A stretch of DNA of 64,000 bases from DTU052 sp050951725 (GCA_050951725.1 JBMNJO010000012.1:124001-188000); one strand, 5' to 3'. Shown: positions 9,742-18,676, counted from the first letter of the stretch. Translations and numbers: made by a program. The notes: generated from the letters alone by a model not told the origin.

Positions 9742-10324
9742 ACTGGGGTTAATGGTTTATTTAGTATGGCTCTCCTGATGACCTCCGTTTTGAGTACAGG
9801 CTTTTGGGTATTCTATCAGTCGCTCCAACGTAGAATTTGACAGGTAGACCTGTATAGGATTTACCCCGATCCACATCTTACGGGATGCGGGCGCCACCTT
9901 TGAGAGTCAAGGGGGATCAGGTGCAAGTTCAGGACTTATATAAACCATTTGTCGGGTTGCCTGAGACAGTTACGAAATGCTCCATTGATTTATCGCACGA
10001 TATAACGATTAAACAGGTGTCAGGTACGTTGCGCCATTTTACCAATAAAAACAAGCGGACCCGGTCAGGGAACAACGGCAATACCGGGGTAAGCGTCGGG
10101 GACTTATTATTCAGTCCTGCTTATGCTGATCCTGAACCTTTACATTTACATAACAACCAAATAATAACCAATTTGAGGAGCGATTCGGCGTATCCGAAAA
10201 GAATCGCTCTTTTAACTGCCCGCCTGCTGTCTTTCAAAACCAAATATTTTTGTAACGCATGTTCTCTTGAGCCATCAGCAGCCCCGATCTCTGCCAGGAA
10301 TAATAAAGGAGTCATAGTAGTATA
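9742..10324 (+). other. Gene-poor gap between folC and pit, with one terminator-like hairpin
   Basis: About 580 nt without a gene I can support. An open frame (9885-10325) exists but runs straight through a terminator-like hairpin, has no ribosome binding site and no family signature. The hairpin pairs GAGCGATTC (10178-10186) with GAATCGCTC (10201-10209) and runs into TTTT. It lies about 115 nt before pit and could attenuate it. A GCGCCACCT/AGGTGC pairing near 9890-9923 may be part of a leader RNA, but nothing matches a class I know. Confidence 0.4.
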
Positions 10325-11326
10325 ATGTTTAGTTTCATACTTTTAGTTCTAGTTGTCCTGTTTGCTCTTATCTTCGATTACGTTAACGGCTTTCATGATA
10401 CCGCCAATGCTATCGCCACCTCAGTAACCACCAAGGCTCTTTCACCACGTAACGCCATCATACTGGCAGCGAGTTTGAATTTTCTGGGGGCTCTCAGCGG
10501 GACTGCGGTTGCCGAGACGATAGGCAGCAGTATAATCAAGCCCGGTATGGTTGATGAAAAGGTTCTGATAATGGCACTAATCGGTGCTATTGCCTGGAAT
10601 ATATTTACCTGGTATTTCGGTATACCCAGCAGCTCGTCCCATGCTCTTATCGGTGGTTTAACCGGGGCCTCAGTGGCCATGTTCGGACTCCACAGTGTTA
10701 ACTGGCCAGGATTGGGTGTAATTGTATTATTTTTGGTAGCGTCAACAGTGGTTGGGTTATTGGTTGGGGGGGTGGTTATGACACTCCTGTCCTGGGTTTT
10801 CCATGGAGCTTCACAAACCAAGCTGGATAAAGGCTTTCGTCGCCTCCAGGTTCTCTCAGCCTGCATGATGTCCTTTTCCCATGGTTCCAATGATGCTCAG
10901 AAATCAATGGGGATAATATCCATGGCATTGCTCAGTGGTGGGTACATATCCTCATTTCATGTACCCGTTTGGGTTATGTTGGCCTGTGCTGTCGCCATGG
11001 CCCTGGGGACGGCAGCGGGAGGTTGGAGGATTATTTCTACCCTGGGCAGCAAGATATTCCGGATTGAGCCGATAAACGGTTTTGCGGCTGATTTTAGTTC
11101 ATCGGTAGTTATTTATTCAGCGTCTCTGATGGGCTATCCGGTAAGTACCACACATGTGGTTTCTTCTTCAATTATCGGTGTGGGGTGCGCTAAACAGATA
11201 AAGGCCGTCCGCTGGGAGACCGCCCGACAATTAGTGACCGCATGGCTGATCACTATACCTTCCACTGCCCTCATATCTCTGGTTTTTTATAAACTTCTGG
11301 AATTCTGTTTCTGGTCCCATATCTAG
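10325..11326 (+). CDS. pit: PiT-family inorganic phosphate transporter
   Basis: Integral membrane low-affinity phosphate:cation symporter of 333 residues, similar to compact bacterial PiT proteins. Both signature repeats are present: FDYVNGFHDTANAIATSV near the N-terminus and SHGSNDAQKSMGIISMAL near the middle. About ten hydrophobic segments can be counted. The start ATG has an AAAGGAG 12 nt upstream, slightly far. There is no adjacent phoU-like pit accessory gene, which often accompanies PiT in bacteria. The cation and true substrate (phosphate versus sulfate) are not decided by the sequence. Confidence 0.93.
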   Translation: MFSFILLVLVVLFALIFDYVNGFHDTANAIATSVTTKALSPRNAIILAASLNFLGALSGTAVAETIGSSIIKPGMVDEKVLIMALIGAIAWNIFTWYFGIPSSSSHALIGGLTGASVAMFGLHSVNWPGLGVIVLFLVASTVVGLLVGGVVMTLLSWVFHGASQTKLDKGFRRLQVLSACMMSFSHGSNDAQKSMGIISMALLSGGYISSFHVPVWVMLACAVAMALGTAAGGWRIISTLGSKIFRIEPINGFAADFSSSVVIYSASLMGYPVSTTHVVSSSIIGVGCAKQIKAVRWETARQLVTAWLITIPSTALISLVFYKLLEFCFWSHI

Positions 11327-11458
11327 CCCGCATATAGCCCCTGATAATAAATGCCATAAGTAGTTCGGGTAAACTCTGGCGCATTATCGTATAATAAAGA
11401 AGGATTTCACAAGCTTTGAATAGAATTTAGTGCCATGCCAAAAAAGGGGGATATGAGT

Positions 11459-12097
11459 GTGAAGGCTCTTAAGATTCCAGAAGCGACAGTGACAAGGTTA
11501 TCGGTGTATTCAAGACATCTGGCACAGCTGATAAAAGATGGAATTCTCACAGTATCCTCCGGTGAAATAGCGTTGGGAGTGGGAGTCAGCTCAGCACAGG
11601 TGAGGAAAGACCTGGCTTACTTTGGTGAATTTGGCACCAGGGGAGTGGGCTATAACGTACAGGAACTGTACAGCCATATAATGCGGATTCTGGGATTGAA
11701 CAAGACCTGGAACGTGGTAATAGTTGGAGCCGGTAAACTTGGCTCAGCGCTTGCCGTGTACAAAGGATTTGAAGACCGGGGATTCAATGTCGTAGGAATT
11801 ATGGATGTAAGTGCTGACAGAATCGGACAATCCTTGGGTGAATTGATTATCGAACCGCTGACCAACCTGGAGCAGCGTATCCGGGAAAAGAACGTTGAGA
11901 TTGGAATAGTGACTGTGCCTGCTACTGCCGCCCAGGAGGTGGCTGACATGATGGTCGGAGCCGGCGTCAGGTCATTACTGAACTTTTCTCCCCGAGTCCT
12001 GAAGGTACCCGATCATGTAATACTGCGTAATGTTGATCTATCAGTTAACCTGGAGGTTTTGAGTTTTAACCTGTCGTTTTTTAGCCGCAAAGTCTAA
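11459..12097 (+). CDS. rex: Redox-sensing transcriptional repressor Rex
   Basis: DNA-binding repressor that senses the NADH/NAD+ ratio and controls fermentation and respiration genes. The N-terminal winged helix (about residues 1-75, IPEATVTRLSVYSRHL then SSAQVRKDLAYFGEFG) is followed by a Rossmann domain with VIVGAGKLGSALA. Length from GTG at 11459 is 212 residues. That start lies 8 nt after AGGGGG, whereas in-frame ATG codons at 11435 and 11453 are too far upstream of or too close to this site. A TATAAT box lies at 11390-11395. Just downstream, bases 11404-11413 on the complementary strand give TTGTGAAAT, one half of the usual Rex operator. Autoregulation is possible but the second half is poor. 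Confidence 0.95.
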   Translation: MKALKIPEATVTRLSVYSRHLAQLIKDGILTVSSGEIALGVGVSSAQVRKDLAYFGEFGTRGVGYNVQELYSHIMRILGLNKTWNVVIVGAGKLGSALAVYKGFEDRGFNVVGIMDVSADRIGQSLGELIIEPLTNLEQRIREKNVEIGIVTVPATAAQEVADMMVGAGVRSLLNFSPRVLKVPDHVILRNVDLSVNLEVLSFNLSFFSRKV

Positions 12098-12118
12098 CAA
12101 AGATCTTCGAATCAGGAA

Positions 12119-12158
12119 AAGAAAGGTACCTCCCAACCCGGGGGTACCTTTCTTGTAA
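12119..12158 (+). terminator. Terminator after rex
   Basis: A 12-bp perfect stem (AAGAAAGGTACC at 12119-12130 with GGTACCTTTCTT at 12143-12154) has a 12-nt loop and a short T-rich tail. Confidence 0.7.
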
Positions 12159-12207
12159 TTGTGGATAACGAATGCTAAACTTAAAAAAATATGAGGGAGG
12201 GGTTGAT

Positions 12208-12480
12208 TTGGGTTCACGCGGTAACTACCGTTCATACCCCGGATGGCCTATCCTCCTGGTGATCTTGATTGTTGGAGCGCTGATAGGCGGATGGCTGGGG
12301 GAGGCCATTGTAAAGCTGGTACCTTCATTGGCCGAGATAGGACAGGTATACACAGTGGGTATTCCCCATTTTACGTTGGATTTAGTGGTATTAAGCCTCT
12401 CCTTTGGCCTCACACTAAAGATAAGTTTATTCAGCCTCCTGGGACTTATTGGATCCTACTTCGTATACCGCAGAATGTGA
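12208..12480 (+). CDS. Small membrane protein, DUF4321 family
   Basis: About 90 residues with two or three hydrophobic stretches: PILLVILIVGALIGGWLGEA near the N-terminus, then FTLDLVVLSLSFGLTLKISL, and a last segment ending FVYRRM. It matches the small DUF4321 proteins that precede maf and radC in many Clostridia; the function is unknown. The TTG at 12208 follows GAGGGAGGG and is preferred over an ATG at 12172, which has no ribosome binding site. It overlaps or abuts maf, so the two are probably co-translated. The position between rex and the cell-shape cluster is conserved in the class, which suggests a role in envelope biology, but that is inference. Confidence 0.78.
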   Translation: MGSRGNYRSYPGWPILLVILIVGALIGGWLGEAIVKLVPSLAEIGQVYTVGIPHFTLDLVVLSLSFGLTLKISLFSLLGLIGSYFVYRRM

Positions 12481-13066
12481 GGAGGTCTTTAAGGTTTATC
12501 TGATTCTGGCTTCAGGCTCGCCCCGGCGACGTCTGCTTTTGGAAGGCCTGGGACTAAAATTCGAGGTGGTTCCTCCGTCCAATGATGAGAACATGGAATT
12601 ATGGGATGATCCACATCGTCTGGTGGAAAATCTGGCCCAACAGAAGGCCCGTGAAGTAAGCTCCAAAGTAAAGACATCTGTTGTACTGGCGGCCGATACC
12701 ATCGTGGTTAAGGATGGTGAGGTAATGGGAAAACCCCACGACCGCCTGGAGGCAATTAAGATGCTGCAGCAGCTGAGCGGGGGTAAACATCAGGTTATTA
12801 CCGGGGTTTGTCTGATTGATATGGCCAGTAATAAGGAACTGGTGGATTCAGAAACCACTACAGTTCATTTTCGTACACTGTCGGAACCGGAGATTACGAG
12901 GTATGTAGACAGCGGTGAACCTTTCGATAAAGCGGGAGGTTACGGAATACAAGAAAAAGGTGCCCTCCTGGTTTCAGGCATCGAGGGTTGCTTTTATAAC
13001 GTGGTGGGTCTGCCCCTGGCCAAGCTGCAGACAATGTTCCAACGTCTGGGGATAAGCCTGCTGTAG
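12449..13066 (+). CDS. maf: Nucleoside triphosphate pyrophosphatase Maf
   Basis: House-cleaning NTP pyrophosphatase of the Maf/YhdE family, linked to septum inhibition in Bacillus. Motifs are ILASGSPRRRLLLEG at the N-terminus, VVLAADTIV in the middle with the catalytic aspartate, and DKAGGYGIQEKGALLV near the C-terminus. The TTG at 12449 is the only canonical in-frame start, but it adds about 15 residues not seen in the family and has no ribosome binding site. GAGGAGG at 12479-12485 points instead to about base 12494, where the codon is GTT. The family start (M-x-LILAS) would fit exactly there. The annotated start is therefore a placeholder, and a rare start codon or a base error is possible. 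Confidence 0.92.
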   Translation: MDPTSYTAECEEVFKVYLILASGSPRRRLLLEGLGLKFEVVPPSNDENMELWDDPHRLVENLAQQKAREVSSKVKTSVVLAADTIVVKDGEVMGKPHDRLEAIKMLQQLSGGKHQVITGVCLIDMASNKELVDSETTTVHFRTLSEPEITRYVDSGEPFDKAGGYGIQEKGALLVSGIEGCFYNVVGLPLAKLQTMFQRLGISLL

Positions 13067-13076
13067 GGGTGAAATA

Positions 13077-13766
13077 ATGGCTAGAGAGTATCATACCGCC
13101 ATCAAAGAACTGCCGGTGGATATGCGCCCCCGGGAGAGGATGCTGACCAAAGGGGAAGAATACCTGACGGAAGCGGAGCTTTTGGCGATTCTTTTAGGAA
13201 ATGGTACCAAAGAGCTATCCGCCATTGAATTGGCTCAACAACTGCTGCAGAATCACGAAGGTCTGCGTTTTTTTAAGACTATGACCATCCAGGAACTGCT
13301 GGATCTTGACGGAATTGGACTGGCCAAAGCTGCTCGCATCAGGGCGGCGGCGGAGTTGGGACGCAGATTGGCCTTGACATCGAACCAACAACAACAAATA
13401 AAATCCCCTGACGATGTTAAAAACTATGTCATGGAGGATATGCGGTATTATGACCGTGAGCATTTCAAGTGTTTATACCTCAACCGCAAAAATCAGGTCC
13501 TGGGGTTGGAAACGGTTTCCGTTGGCGGGTTGGCCAGTTCGCTGGTACATCCCCGGGAGGTTTTTAAACCGGCAATTAAGCGCAGTGCTGCATCTGTGAT
13601 TTTGATTCACAATCATCCCAGCGGGGATCCCACTCCCAGTGCGGAGGATGTCAATATAACCAAGAGACTGATAGAGTCGGGCAAATTGCTCGGCATAGAA
13701 GTGCTCGACCATATAATTATTGGAGATGGCAGGTATGTTAGCCTTAAGGCCAGCAACGCCATTTAG
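13077..13766 (+). CDS. radC: RadC-family JAB/MPN-domain protein
   Basis: A 229-residue protein with an N-terminal helix-hairpin-helix region (ELLDLDGIGLAKAARIRAA, about residues 72-95). The C-terminal JAMM-type metalloprotease-like domain has metal ligands in HNHPSGDPTPSAED. RadC was once tied to DNA repair, but its biochemical role is unsettled. ATG 13077 lies behind GGGGTG. The gene sits between maf and mreB, a conserved order in Firmicutes, with 10 nt to maf and 17 nt to mreB, so it is part of one operon with them. Confidence 0.95.
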   Translation: MAREYHTAIKELPVDMRPRERMLTKGEEYLTEAELLAILLGNGTKELSAIELAQQLLQNHEGLRFFKTMTIQELLDLDGIGLAKAARIRAAAELGRRLALTSNQQQQIKSPDDVKNYVMEDMRYYDREHFKCLYLNRKNQVLGLETVSVGGLASSLVHPREVFKPAIKRSAASVILIHNHPSGDPTPSAEDVNITKRLIESGKLLGIEVLDHIIIGDGRYVSLKASNAI

Positions 13767-13783
13767 CTGAAGGGAGAAAAGAG

Positions 13784-14806
13784 ATGTTCTTTGTTCGAGA
13801 TATGGGAATTGATCTTGGCACGGCCAATTGCCTGGTGTATTTAAAGAGCAAGGGTATAGTTTTGACAGAGCCATCGGTGGTGGCCATTCAGAGCGACACC
13901 AACAAGGTATTGGCCGTGGGAGAGGAAGCCAAACGCATGATCGGGAGGACTCCCGGCAATATCATTGCCATCAGGCCTATGAAAGGCGGGGTAATTGCTG
14001 ATTTTGACATTACCCAAGCGATGCTGGGCTATTTTATCGAAAAATCTGTAGGACAGCGTAACCCATTTCTAAGACCGCGCGTAGTAATTAGTGTACCTAC
14101 TGGTGTTACGGCTGTTGAAGAAAGAGCCGTACGAGAGGCAGCAGTTCAGGCTGGAGCCAAAGATGCCTTTCTGATCGAGGAACCCATGGCCGCCGCGGTA
14201 GGAGCGGGGCTACCGGTACATGAGCCGACCGGCAACCTGATAGTTGACATTGGGGGAGGTACCACTGAGGTGGCGGTTGTATCCCTGGGAGGGATTGTAA
14301 CCTCCAAATCGGTGCGGATTGCAGGGGATAACATGGATGAAGCTATCATGCAGCATTTAAAGAGGAACTATAATCTGTTGATCGGTGAGAGGACTGCTGA
14401 GGAGATAAAGATTAATCTGGGGTCAGCTTTATGGGAAGGTCCCGAAACCTCTTACGAGGTCAGGGGGCGGGATCTCATAAGCGGTCTGCCCAAAAACCAG
14501 GCGATTTCTTCTGGGGAGATTAATAGCGCCCTGTCAGAGGTGGTTTCCGCTATCATCGAGGCTATAAAAGTATGCTTGGAACGGACGCCGCCAGAGTTGG
14601 CCTCCGATATCATGGATAAAGGGATAGTACTGGCTGGTGGAGGTTCCCTCCTGAGAGGAATTGATCAGCTGATAAGCATGGAGACCAATATGCCTGTCTA
14701 CGTCTGTGAAGAACCGTTGTCTGCGGTGGCCCGGGGAACGGGCAAGGTTCTGGAAAACATTGATGTCCTGAGGAGAGTATTGAGGAACCCCCGCAGACAC
14801 TACTAG
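13784..14806 (+). CDS. mreB: Rod shape-determining protein MreB
   Basis: Bacterial actin that forms membrane-bound filaments guiding the elongation machinery. The 340 residues contain phosphate 1 (MGIDLGTANCLVYLKSKG), connect 1 (EEPMAAAVGAGLPV), phosphate 2 (VDIGGGTTEVAVV) and the adenosine motif (GIVLAGGGSLLRG). The start ATG follows AAGGGAG. It heads mreBCD-mrdA, which builds the lateral wall together with the RodA encoded downstream. A 156-nt gap precedes mreC and holds no gene I can support. Confidence 0.97.
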   Translation: MFFVRDMGIDLGTANCLVYLKSKGIVLTEPSVVAIQSDTNKVLAVGEEAKRMIGRTPGNIIAIRPMKGGVIADFDITQAMLGYFIEKSVGQRNPFLRPRVVISVPTGVTAVEERAVREAAVQAGAKDAFLIEEPMAAAVGAGLPVHEPTGNLIVDIGGGTTEVAVVSLGGIVTSKSVRIAGDNMDEAIMQHLKRNYNLLIGERTAEEIKINLGSALWEGPETSYEVRGRDLISGLPKNQAISSGEINSALSEVVSAIIEAIKVCLERTPPELASDIMDKGIVLAGGGSLLRGIDQLISMETNMPVYVCEEPLSAVARGTGKVLENIDVLRRVLRNPRRHY

Positions 14807-14962
14807 ATTTAAAGGCGAATAATGCTTGAACTACTGATATACAGGCAGACAAGCTCAGTGATTTTTATTATCGCTGCCGGAGGAATCAATCCGGGTATAA
14901 CGACTACGGCCCATTGTGTTCCTGTTTTATGGAACAGCGGTCAATTGCGGGGGATGGAGTAA

Positions 14963-15868
14963 GTGTTTGGTTTCCTGAGGAACCGTTATTTTTGGATCAT
15001 TCTGGCGATTATTGTTCTTAGCCTGACCGTCATCCACCAGACCTCACTGGAGCGAGAAGATTTAACGATAGCTGAAAAGATGGTTCGTAACGCCTATACC
15101 CCGCTGCAACGCGGGGTAAGTGCATTTCGAGGATACCTCGATCATCTGGACATCCTTTTTGCGGATAAAAAGAGATTAATGGCTGACGTTAAACGGTTGG
15201 AGGAGGAACTGGCTGAATATCAACTGGAGAACCAGGGCTTAAGAGAATACAGGCATGAAGCCCGCAAACTTAAAGAACTGCTGGATTTCAGAGATCAGAA
15301 CCTTAACAATATGCAACTGATTCCGGCTCAGGTTATCGCTCGCAATCCCAATACCTGGTATAATACCATAACCATAGACCAGGGAAGTAATAATGGGGTG
15401 GCCCGCAACATGCCGGTGATAACACCCAAGGGGTTGGTAGGTCGGGTTTCTTCGGTTTTATCGGATCATGCAACAGTTGTTTTGATAACCGACCGGGAAG
15501 CGGCCGTAGGTGCAATGATTCAGGAGAGTCGGGTTCCGGGTATCATTGTGGGTGCGGTAAACGGCAAGAAGCTGGAGCTGAGTCATATCCCCTTCTATTC
15601 CGAGGTTGCGAAAGGTAATCGGGTGGTGACCTCCCGTTTCAGCGAGCTGTACCCGGCAGGAATAATAATCGGAACTATCGATGAGGTTTCAGCGGAACCT
15701 GAGGCACTGACCAAGACTGCTACCGTTACTCCGGCTGTGGACCTTGACCAGATTGAAGAGGTTCTGGTTGTAAAGACTTATATAAACCCGGCTTCCGATT
15801 GGGGAACCGGAGAGCCAGAAAATGAAACTAATGATAACCAGAGTTTAGCGACTCAACCACAACCATAG
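14963..15868 (+). CDS. mreC: Rod shape-determining protein MreC
   Basis: Membrane-anchored, externally exposed scaffold of the elongasome, which contacts PBP2 and MreD. The 301 residues begin with a short cytoplasmic tail and one transmembrane helix (about 8-27, FWIILAIIVLSLTVI). A coiled coil follows (about 60-115, KRLMADVKRLEEELAEYQLE), and then the beta-barrel pair with ARNPNTWYNTITIDQGSNNGV. The C-terminal 20 residues are low-complexity and rich in Asn, Gln and Glu. The GTG start has GGATGGAG upstream at 6 nt. The operon continues to mreD across a gap that contains a MITE-like repeat copy. Confidence 0.93.
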   Translation: MFGFLRNRYFWIILAIIVLSLTVIHQTSLEREDLTIAEKMVRNAYTPLQRGVSAFRGYLDHLDILFADKKRLMADVKRLEEELAEYQLENQGLREYRHEARKLKELLDFRDQNLNNMQLIPAQVIARNPNTWYNTITIDQGSNNGVARNMPVITPKGLVGRVSSVLSDHATVVLITDREAAVGAMIQESRVPGIIVGAVNGKKLELSHIPFYSEVAKGNRVVTSRFSELYPAGIIIGTIDEVSAEPEALTKTATVTPAVDLDQIEEVLVVKTYINPASDWGTGEPENETNDNQSLATQPQP

Positions 15869-15881
15869 CTCTGTTTAAACC

Positions 15882-15959
15882 TTGATACCCCTGCGAAAAG
15901 TTGTAATTCGCATTCTTGAAAAGATAAGTATTCGTCGCCGGACTTCGCATGGGTCTTAC
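15882..15959 (+). repeat. Dispersed CCCCTGCGAAAAG repeat, copy A (mreC-mreD gap)
   Basis: This 78-nt stretch aligns, with about two thirds of bases matching by eye, to the reverse complement of the element at 52234-52337. It shares CCCCTGCGAAAAGTTGT at its start and ACTTCGCATG near its end. It lies inside the mre operon, so it is transcribed. The other terminal inverted repeat is missing, so the copy is truncated. Confidence 0.6.
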
Positions 15960-16031
15960 GACCAAAGGAGTGCCGGGACAATTCACGGCCATGTTTAAAG
16001 TCTTTGATTACATTTGTGGAGAGGTGAGTTC

Positions 16032-16538
16032 TTGCGACATCTGGTATTGGTCCTCATCCCATTCCTATCTATATTTCTTGAGAGTACAATATTTGGTCGT
16101 TTCACCCTGCGTGGGGTGGGACCTGATCTGATGCTGATTTTTGTTGTCTTTTTTGCCATAATTTACGGTTCCCGTAAGGGTTTTAGTTACGGTTTCTTGT
16201 GTGGCCTTTTTGAGGACCTGTATATTGGCAGATTTATCGGCATGAACGCATTGTGCAAAGGACTTACCGCCCTGGTTATAGGCAAGCTGGAGGTAAATGT
16301 TTTTAAGGACAACCTGTTGGTCGGGTTTGGTGGGGTGGTACTGGCTACGGTTTTTAATTCCATATTGATGGTAGTAATAGCCTTGATCAGCATGCCCCAT
16401 CTGGTCCTGGATAAATCCATGCTGCTTGATCTCAGCGGACAGCTGGTTTACAATGGACTGTTGTCGATACCATTTTATATCTGGTACTATAGGTCCGCCA
16501 GGAACGGGTGGTTAAAAGCATCAAAACACAGGGGGTGA
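16032..16538 (+). CDS. mreD: Rod shape-determining protein MreD
   Basis: Small polytopic membrane protein (168 residues) of the elongasome. It has five or six hydrophobic segments, the first LRHLVLVLIPFLSIFLESTI. The family-typical GLLEDLYIG-like element appears as GLFEDLYIGRFIGMNAL. I choose TTG at 16032 because GAGAGGTG ends about 5 nt before it; an in-frame TTG at 16014 lies upstream of that site. It is followed after 4 nt by mrdA. Confidence 0.88.
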   Translation: MRHLVLVLIPFLSIFLESTIFGRFTLRGVGPDLMLIFVVFFAIIYGSRKGFSYGFLCGLFEDLYIGRFIGMNALCKGLTALVIGKLEVNVFKDNLLVGFGGVVLATVFNSILMVVIALISMPHLVLDKSMLLDLSGQLVYNGLLSIPFYIWYYRSARNGWLKASKHRG

Positions 16539-16542
16539 AGAT

Positions 16543-18612
16543 ATGCATCCCAAAAAGCTTCAAGCCAAGCTCAGGGTTTGTTGGTACGTTGTGGTCGGTT
16601 TAATGGCCGTGTTAATGATAAAACTTGCTTTTGTACAATTTGTCCAAAATGACAAGTATGTTACCAAGGCCCAGGAGAATAGTGTGCGTCTGGTGAGCCT
16701 TAAAGCCCCGCGCGGAGAAATCTATGACCGCAATGGCAAGATTCTGGCTAATAATCGCCGGGTTTATACGGTTTCACTGACATACCTCGGTCTGACTGAC
16801 CAGGAAAAGGTGGTCAGCCGTTTGGCAGAATTGATGAATCCCAGTTATCCGGAGGTTACTGTAGATTATATCAATGAGTTGATCGAAGGTCAGAGGTACA
16901 GGCTTTTTGAACCTATAACCGTTATGCGGGATGTAGATTGGCAGATGGTTGTTAAGCTGGAGGAACACCGTGGTGAACTGCCAGGGGTGGAGGTAAATGT
17001 TGAACCACTGCGGTACTATCCTGAAAAAAACCTGGCCGGCCATGTGCTCGGGTATGTCCATCCTATTTACGATAACGAGGAACTCGAGAGAAGTTATGAT
17101 CCTATGAACTACCGGGTAGGAGATCTGGTAGGGAAGGATGGTCTGGAGAAGGTTTATGAGGAATATCTGAAAGGAACCGATGGTGCGCGGCGGGTGGAGG
17201 TTGATGCCCGGGGAAACCCCATCCGCGAACTGGTCACTCTGGAACGCAAAGCAGGCAACAATCTGGAACTGACATTGGACCGGGACCTGCAGCGGGTAAT
17301 GGAATTGTCAATGGATGAGGTGCTTGAGACGGTTCAAAAGAGCCGCCCCAAGGCCAGAGCTGCTTCTGCGATCCTGATCGATATCAAGACCGGCGGGATT
17401 CTGGCCATGACCAGCAGACCAGGCATGGATCCAAATAACTTCACTACCAATATGGATCAGGCTACCTTGAATTATTACTTTCCTCAAGGTGACTATGATC
17501 CCATGAACCCAGGGGCAGCTACCAACCGGGCTATTCAGACTCTCTATCCTCCAGGCTCGACATTTAAACCGGTGACTGGAATGGCCGCATTGGAATCAGG
17601 TAAACTTGACCCGGTTAATGATAGGGTAACCTGCACCGGAGCTTACTGGATTAAACCCCATATTGGCTGTTGGGGGGTTCACGGTTCGGTCGACTACTAC
17701 GAAGGACTGGCCGTCTCCTGTAACGTGTTCTTCCAGGAAGCGGGGCGCAGGGCCGGTGTTAACGAGATGGCAAGAGTGGCGCATGAGTTTGGATTGGGAA
17801 GCAAAACCGGCATAGATCTGCCTTATGAAAAGAGCGGGCTGGTTCCGGATCCGGCGTGGAAAAAGGAAATAAGCGGGATCCTGATAGATCGCCGCTACGA
17901 TAAAAAACGTGAAGAGCTGATCAAGAGCTATGACTCCCTGATCAAAGCGGCAGTAACTGCGGAAGACAGAAAGAAGCTGACTTCCCAAAAAGAAAAAGCC
18001 ATGAATAAACTTGAGGCTCAATACCGCATTGATTACAAATTCGAGACGACCTGGCAGCAATTTGACACCTTCAACATGTCAATCGGCCAGGGCAGCAATA
18101 ACTATACGCCGATGCAACTGGCAAATTACGTGGCCACTGTCGCCAACGGGGGGAAAAGATACCAGCCGTACCTGGTGCAGCGAGTGGTTTCGCCAAGCGG
18201 CGAAGTTGTTAAGGAGTTCAAACCACAACTGGTTCACGAGGTGAAACTGGATCCCGAAACACTGGCTATTACCAGGGATGCCATGCATCACGTAGCCATG
18301 CCCGGGGGAACGGCCTATTCAATATTCAAAAACCTTCCGGCTGAGATTTCCGGGGGTGCCAAAACCGGTACTGCCCAAACCGGGCGCGCCAGTGATAGCA
18401 AGAACCACGATTATCATGGAGTCTTTATCGCTTACGCGCCCTATGACGACCCGCAAATTGCTTTTGCCGGGCTGGTCGAATACGGTTATCATGGCAGTAC
18501 ATCAGCCGGTCTGGTAGCCAAGGCATTATTCGAGCAATACTTTAAGGTGGTGGACCACTTGAAAGACGACCCGCCACCGGTTTTGGAAAAGGATTTACTT
18601 CAGCTTGAGTAA
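16543..18612 (+). CDS. mrdA: Penicillin-binding protein 2 (peptidoglycan D,D-transpeptidase)
   Basis: Class B penicillin-binding protein that cross-links lateral-wall peptidoglycan with RodA. The 689 residues contain an N-terminal membrane anchor (about 15-33), the dimerisation/pedestal domain (PRGEIYDRNGKILANN) and the transpeptidase domain. The active-site serine is in STFK (Ser339), SCN follows in AVSCNVFF, and KTGT starts at Lys607. An insertion of about 60 charged residues (roughly 440-500, rich in Lys and Glu) lies between PDPAWKK and the DTFNMSIGQG segment. These two are normally almost adjacent. The ATG at 16543 has GGGGGTGA upstream. Confidence 0.95.
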   Translation: MHPKKLQAKLRVCWYVVVGLMAVLMIKLAFVQFVQNDKYVTKAQENSVRLVSLKAPRGEIYDRNGKILANNRRVYTVSLTYLGLTDQEKVVSRLAELMNPSYPEVTVDYINELIEGQRYRLFEPITVMRDVDWQMVVKLEEHRGELPGVEVNVEPLRYYPEKNLAGHVLGYVHPIYDNEELERSYDPMNYRVGDLVGKDGLEKVYEEYLKGTDGARRVEVDARGNPIRELVTLERKAGNNLELTLDRDLQRVMELSMDEVLETVQKSRPKARAASAILIDIKTGGILAMTSRPGMDPNNFTTNMDQATLNYYFPQGDYDPMNPGAATNRAIQTLYPPGSTFKPVTGMAALESGKLDPVNDRVTCTGAYWIKPHIGCWGVHGSVDYYEGLAVSCNVFFQEAGRRAGVNEMARVAHEFGLGSKTGIDLPYEKSGLVPDPAWKKEISGILIDRRYDKKREELIKSYDSLIKAAVTAEDRKKLTSQKEKAMNKLEAQYRIDYKFETTWQQFDTFNMSIGQGSNNYTPMQLANYVATVANGGKRYQPYLVQRVVSPSGEVVKEFKPQLVHEVKLDPETLAITRDAMHHVAMPGGTAYSIFKNLPAEISGGAKTGTAQTGRASDSKNHDYHGVFIAYAPYDDPQIAFAGLVEYGYHGSTSAGLVAKALFEQYFKVVDHLKDDPPPVLEKDLLQLE

Positions 18613-18641
18613 CCCTGTTATTAAAGAGCAAAGCCTGGTTC

Positions 18642-18676
18642 GGGGGACAGAAAAAAGGACAGTAAACCTGTCCCCC
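18642..18676. repeat. REP-like palindrome R1 (GGGGGACAG type)
   Basis: GGGGGACAG (18642-18650) and CTGTCCCCC (18668-18676) form a 9-bp stem around a 17-nt A-rich loop, 30 nt after mrdA. It could terminate the mre transcript but has no T-run. The rest of the 374-nt gap to minC (18677-18986) shows no gene or clear regulatory site apart from the RBS-like purine stretches just before minC. Confidence 0.6.

Noticed and set aside
9885..10325. A 146-codon open frame between folC and pit
   Set aside because: It has no ribosome binding site and no family features, passes through a terminator-like hairpin, and ends where pit starts.
11390..11413. Full Rex operator upstream of rex
   Set aside because: Only one half-site (TTGTGAAAT on the minus strand) is good; the second half does not match.
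14807..14962. Extra gene between mreB and mreC
   Set aside because: No open frame with a ribosome binding site; the gap is plain intergenic sequence.
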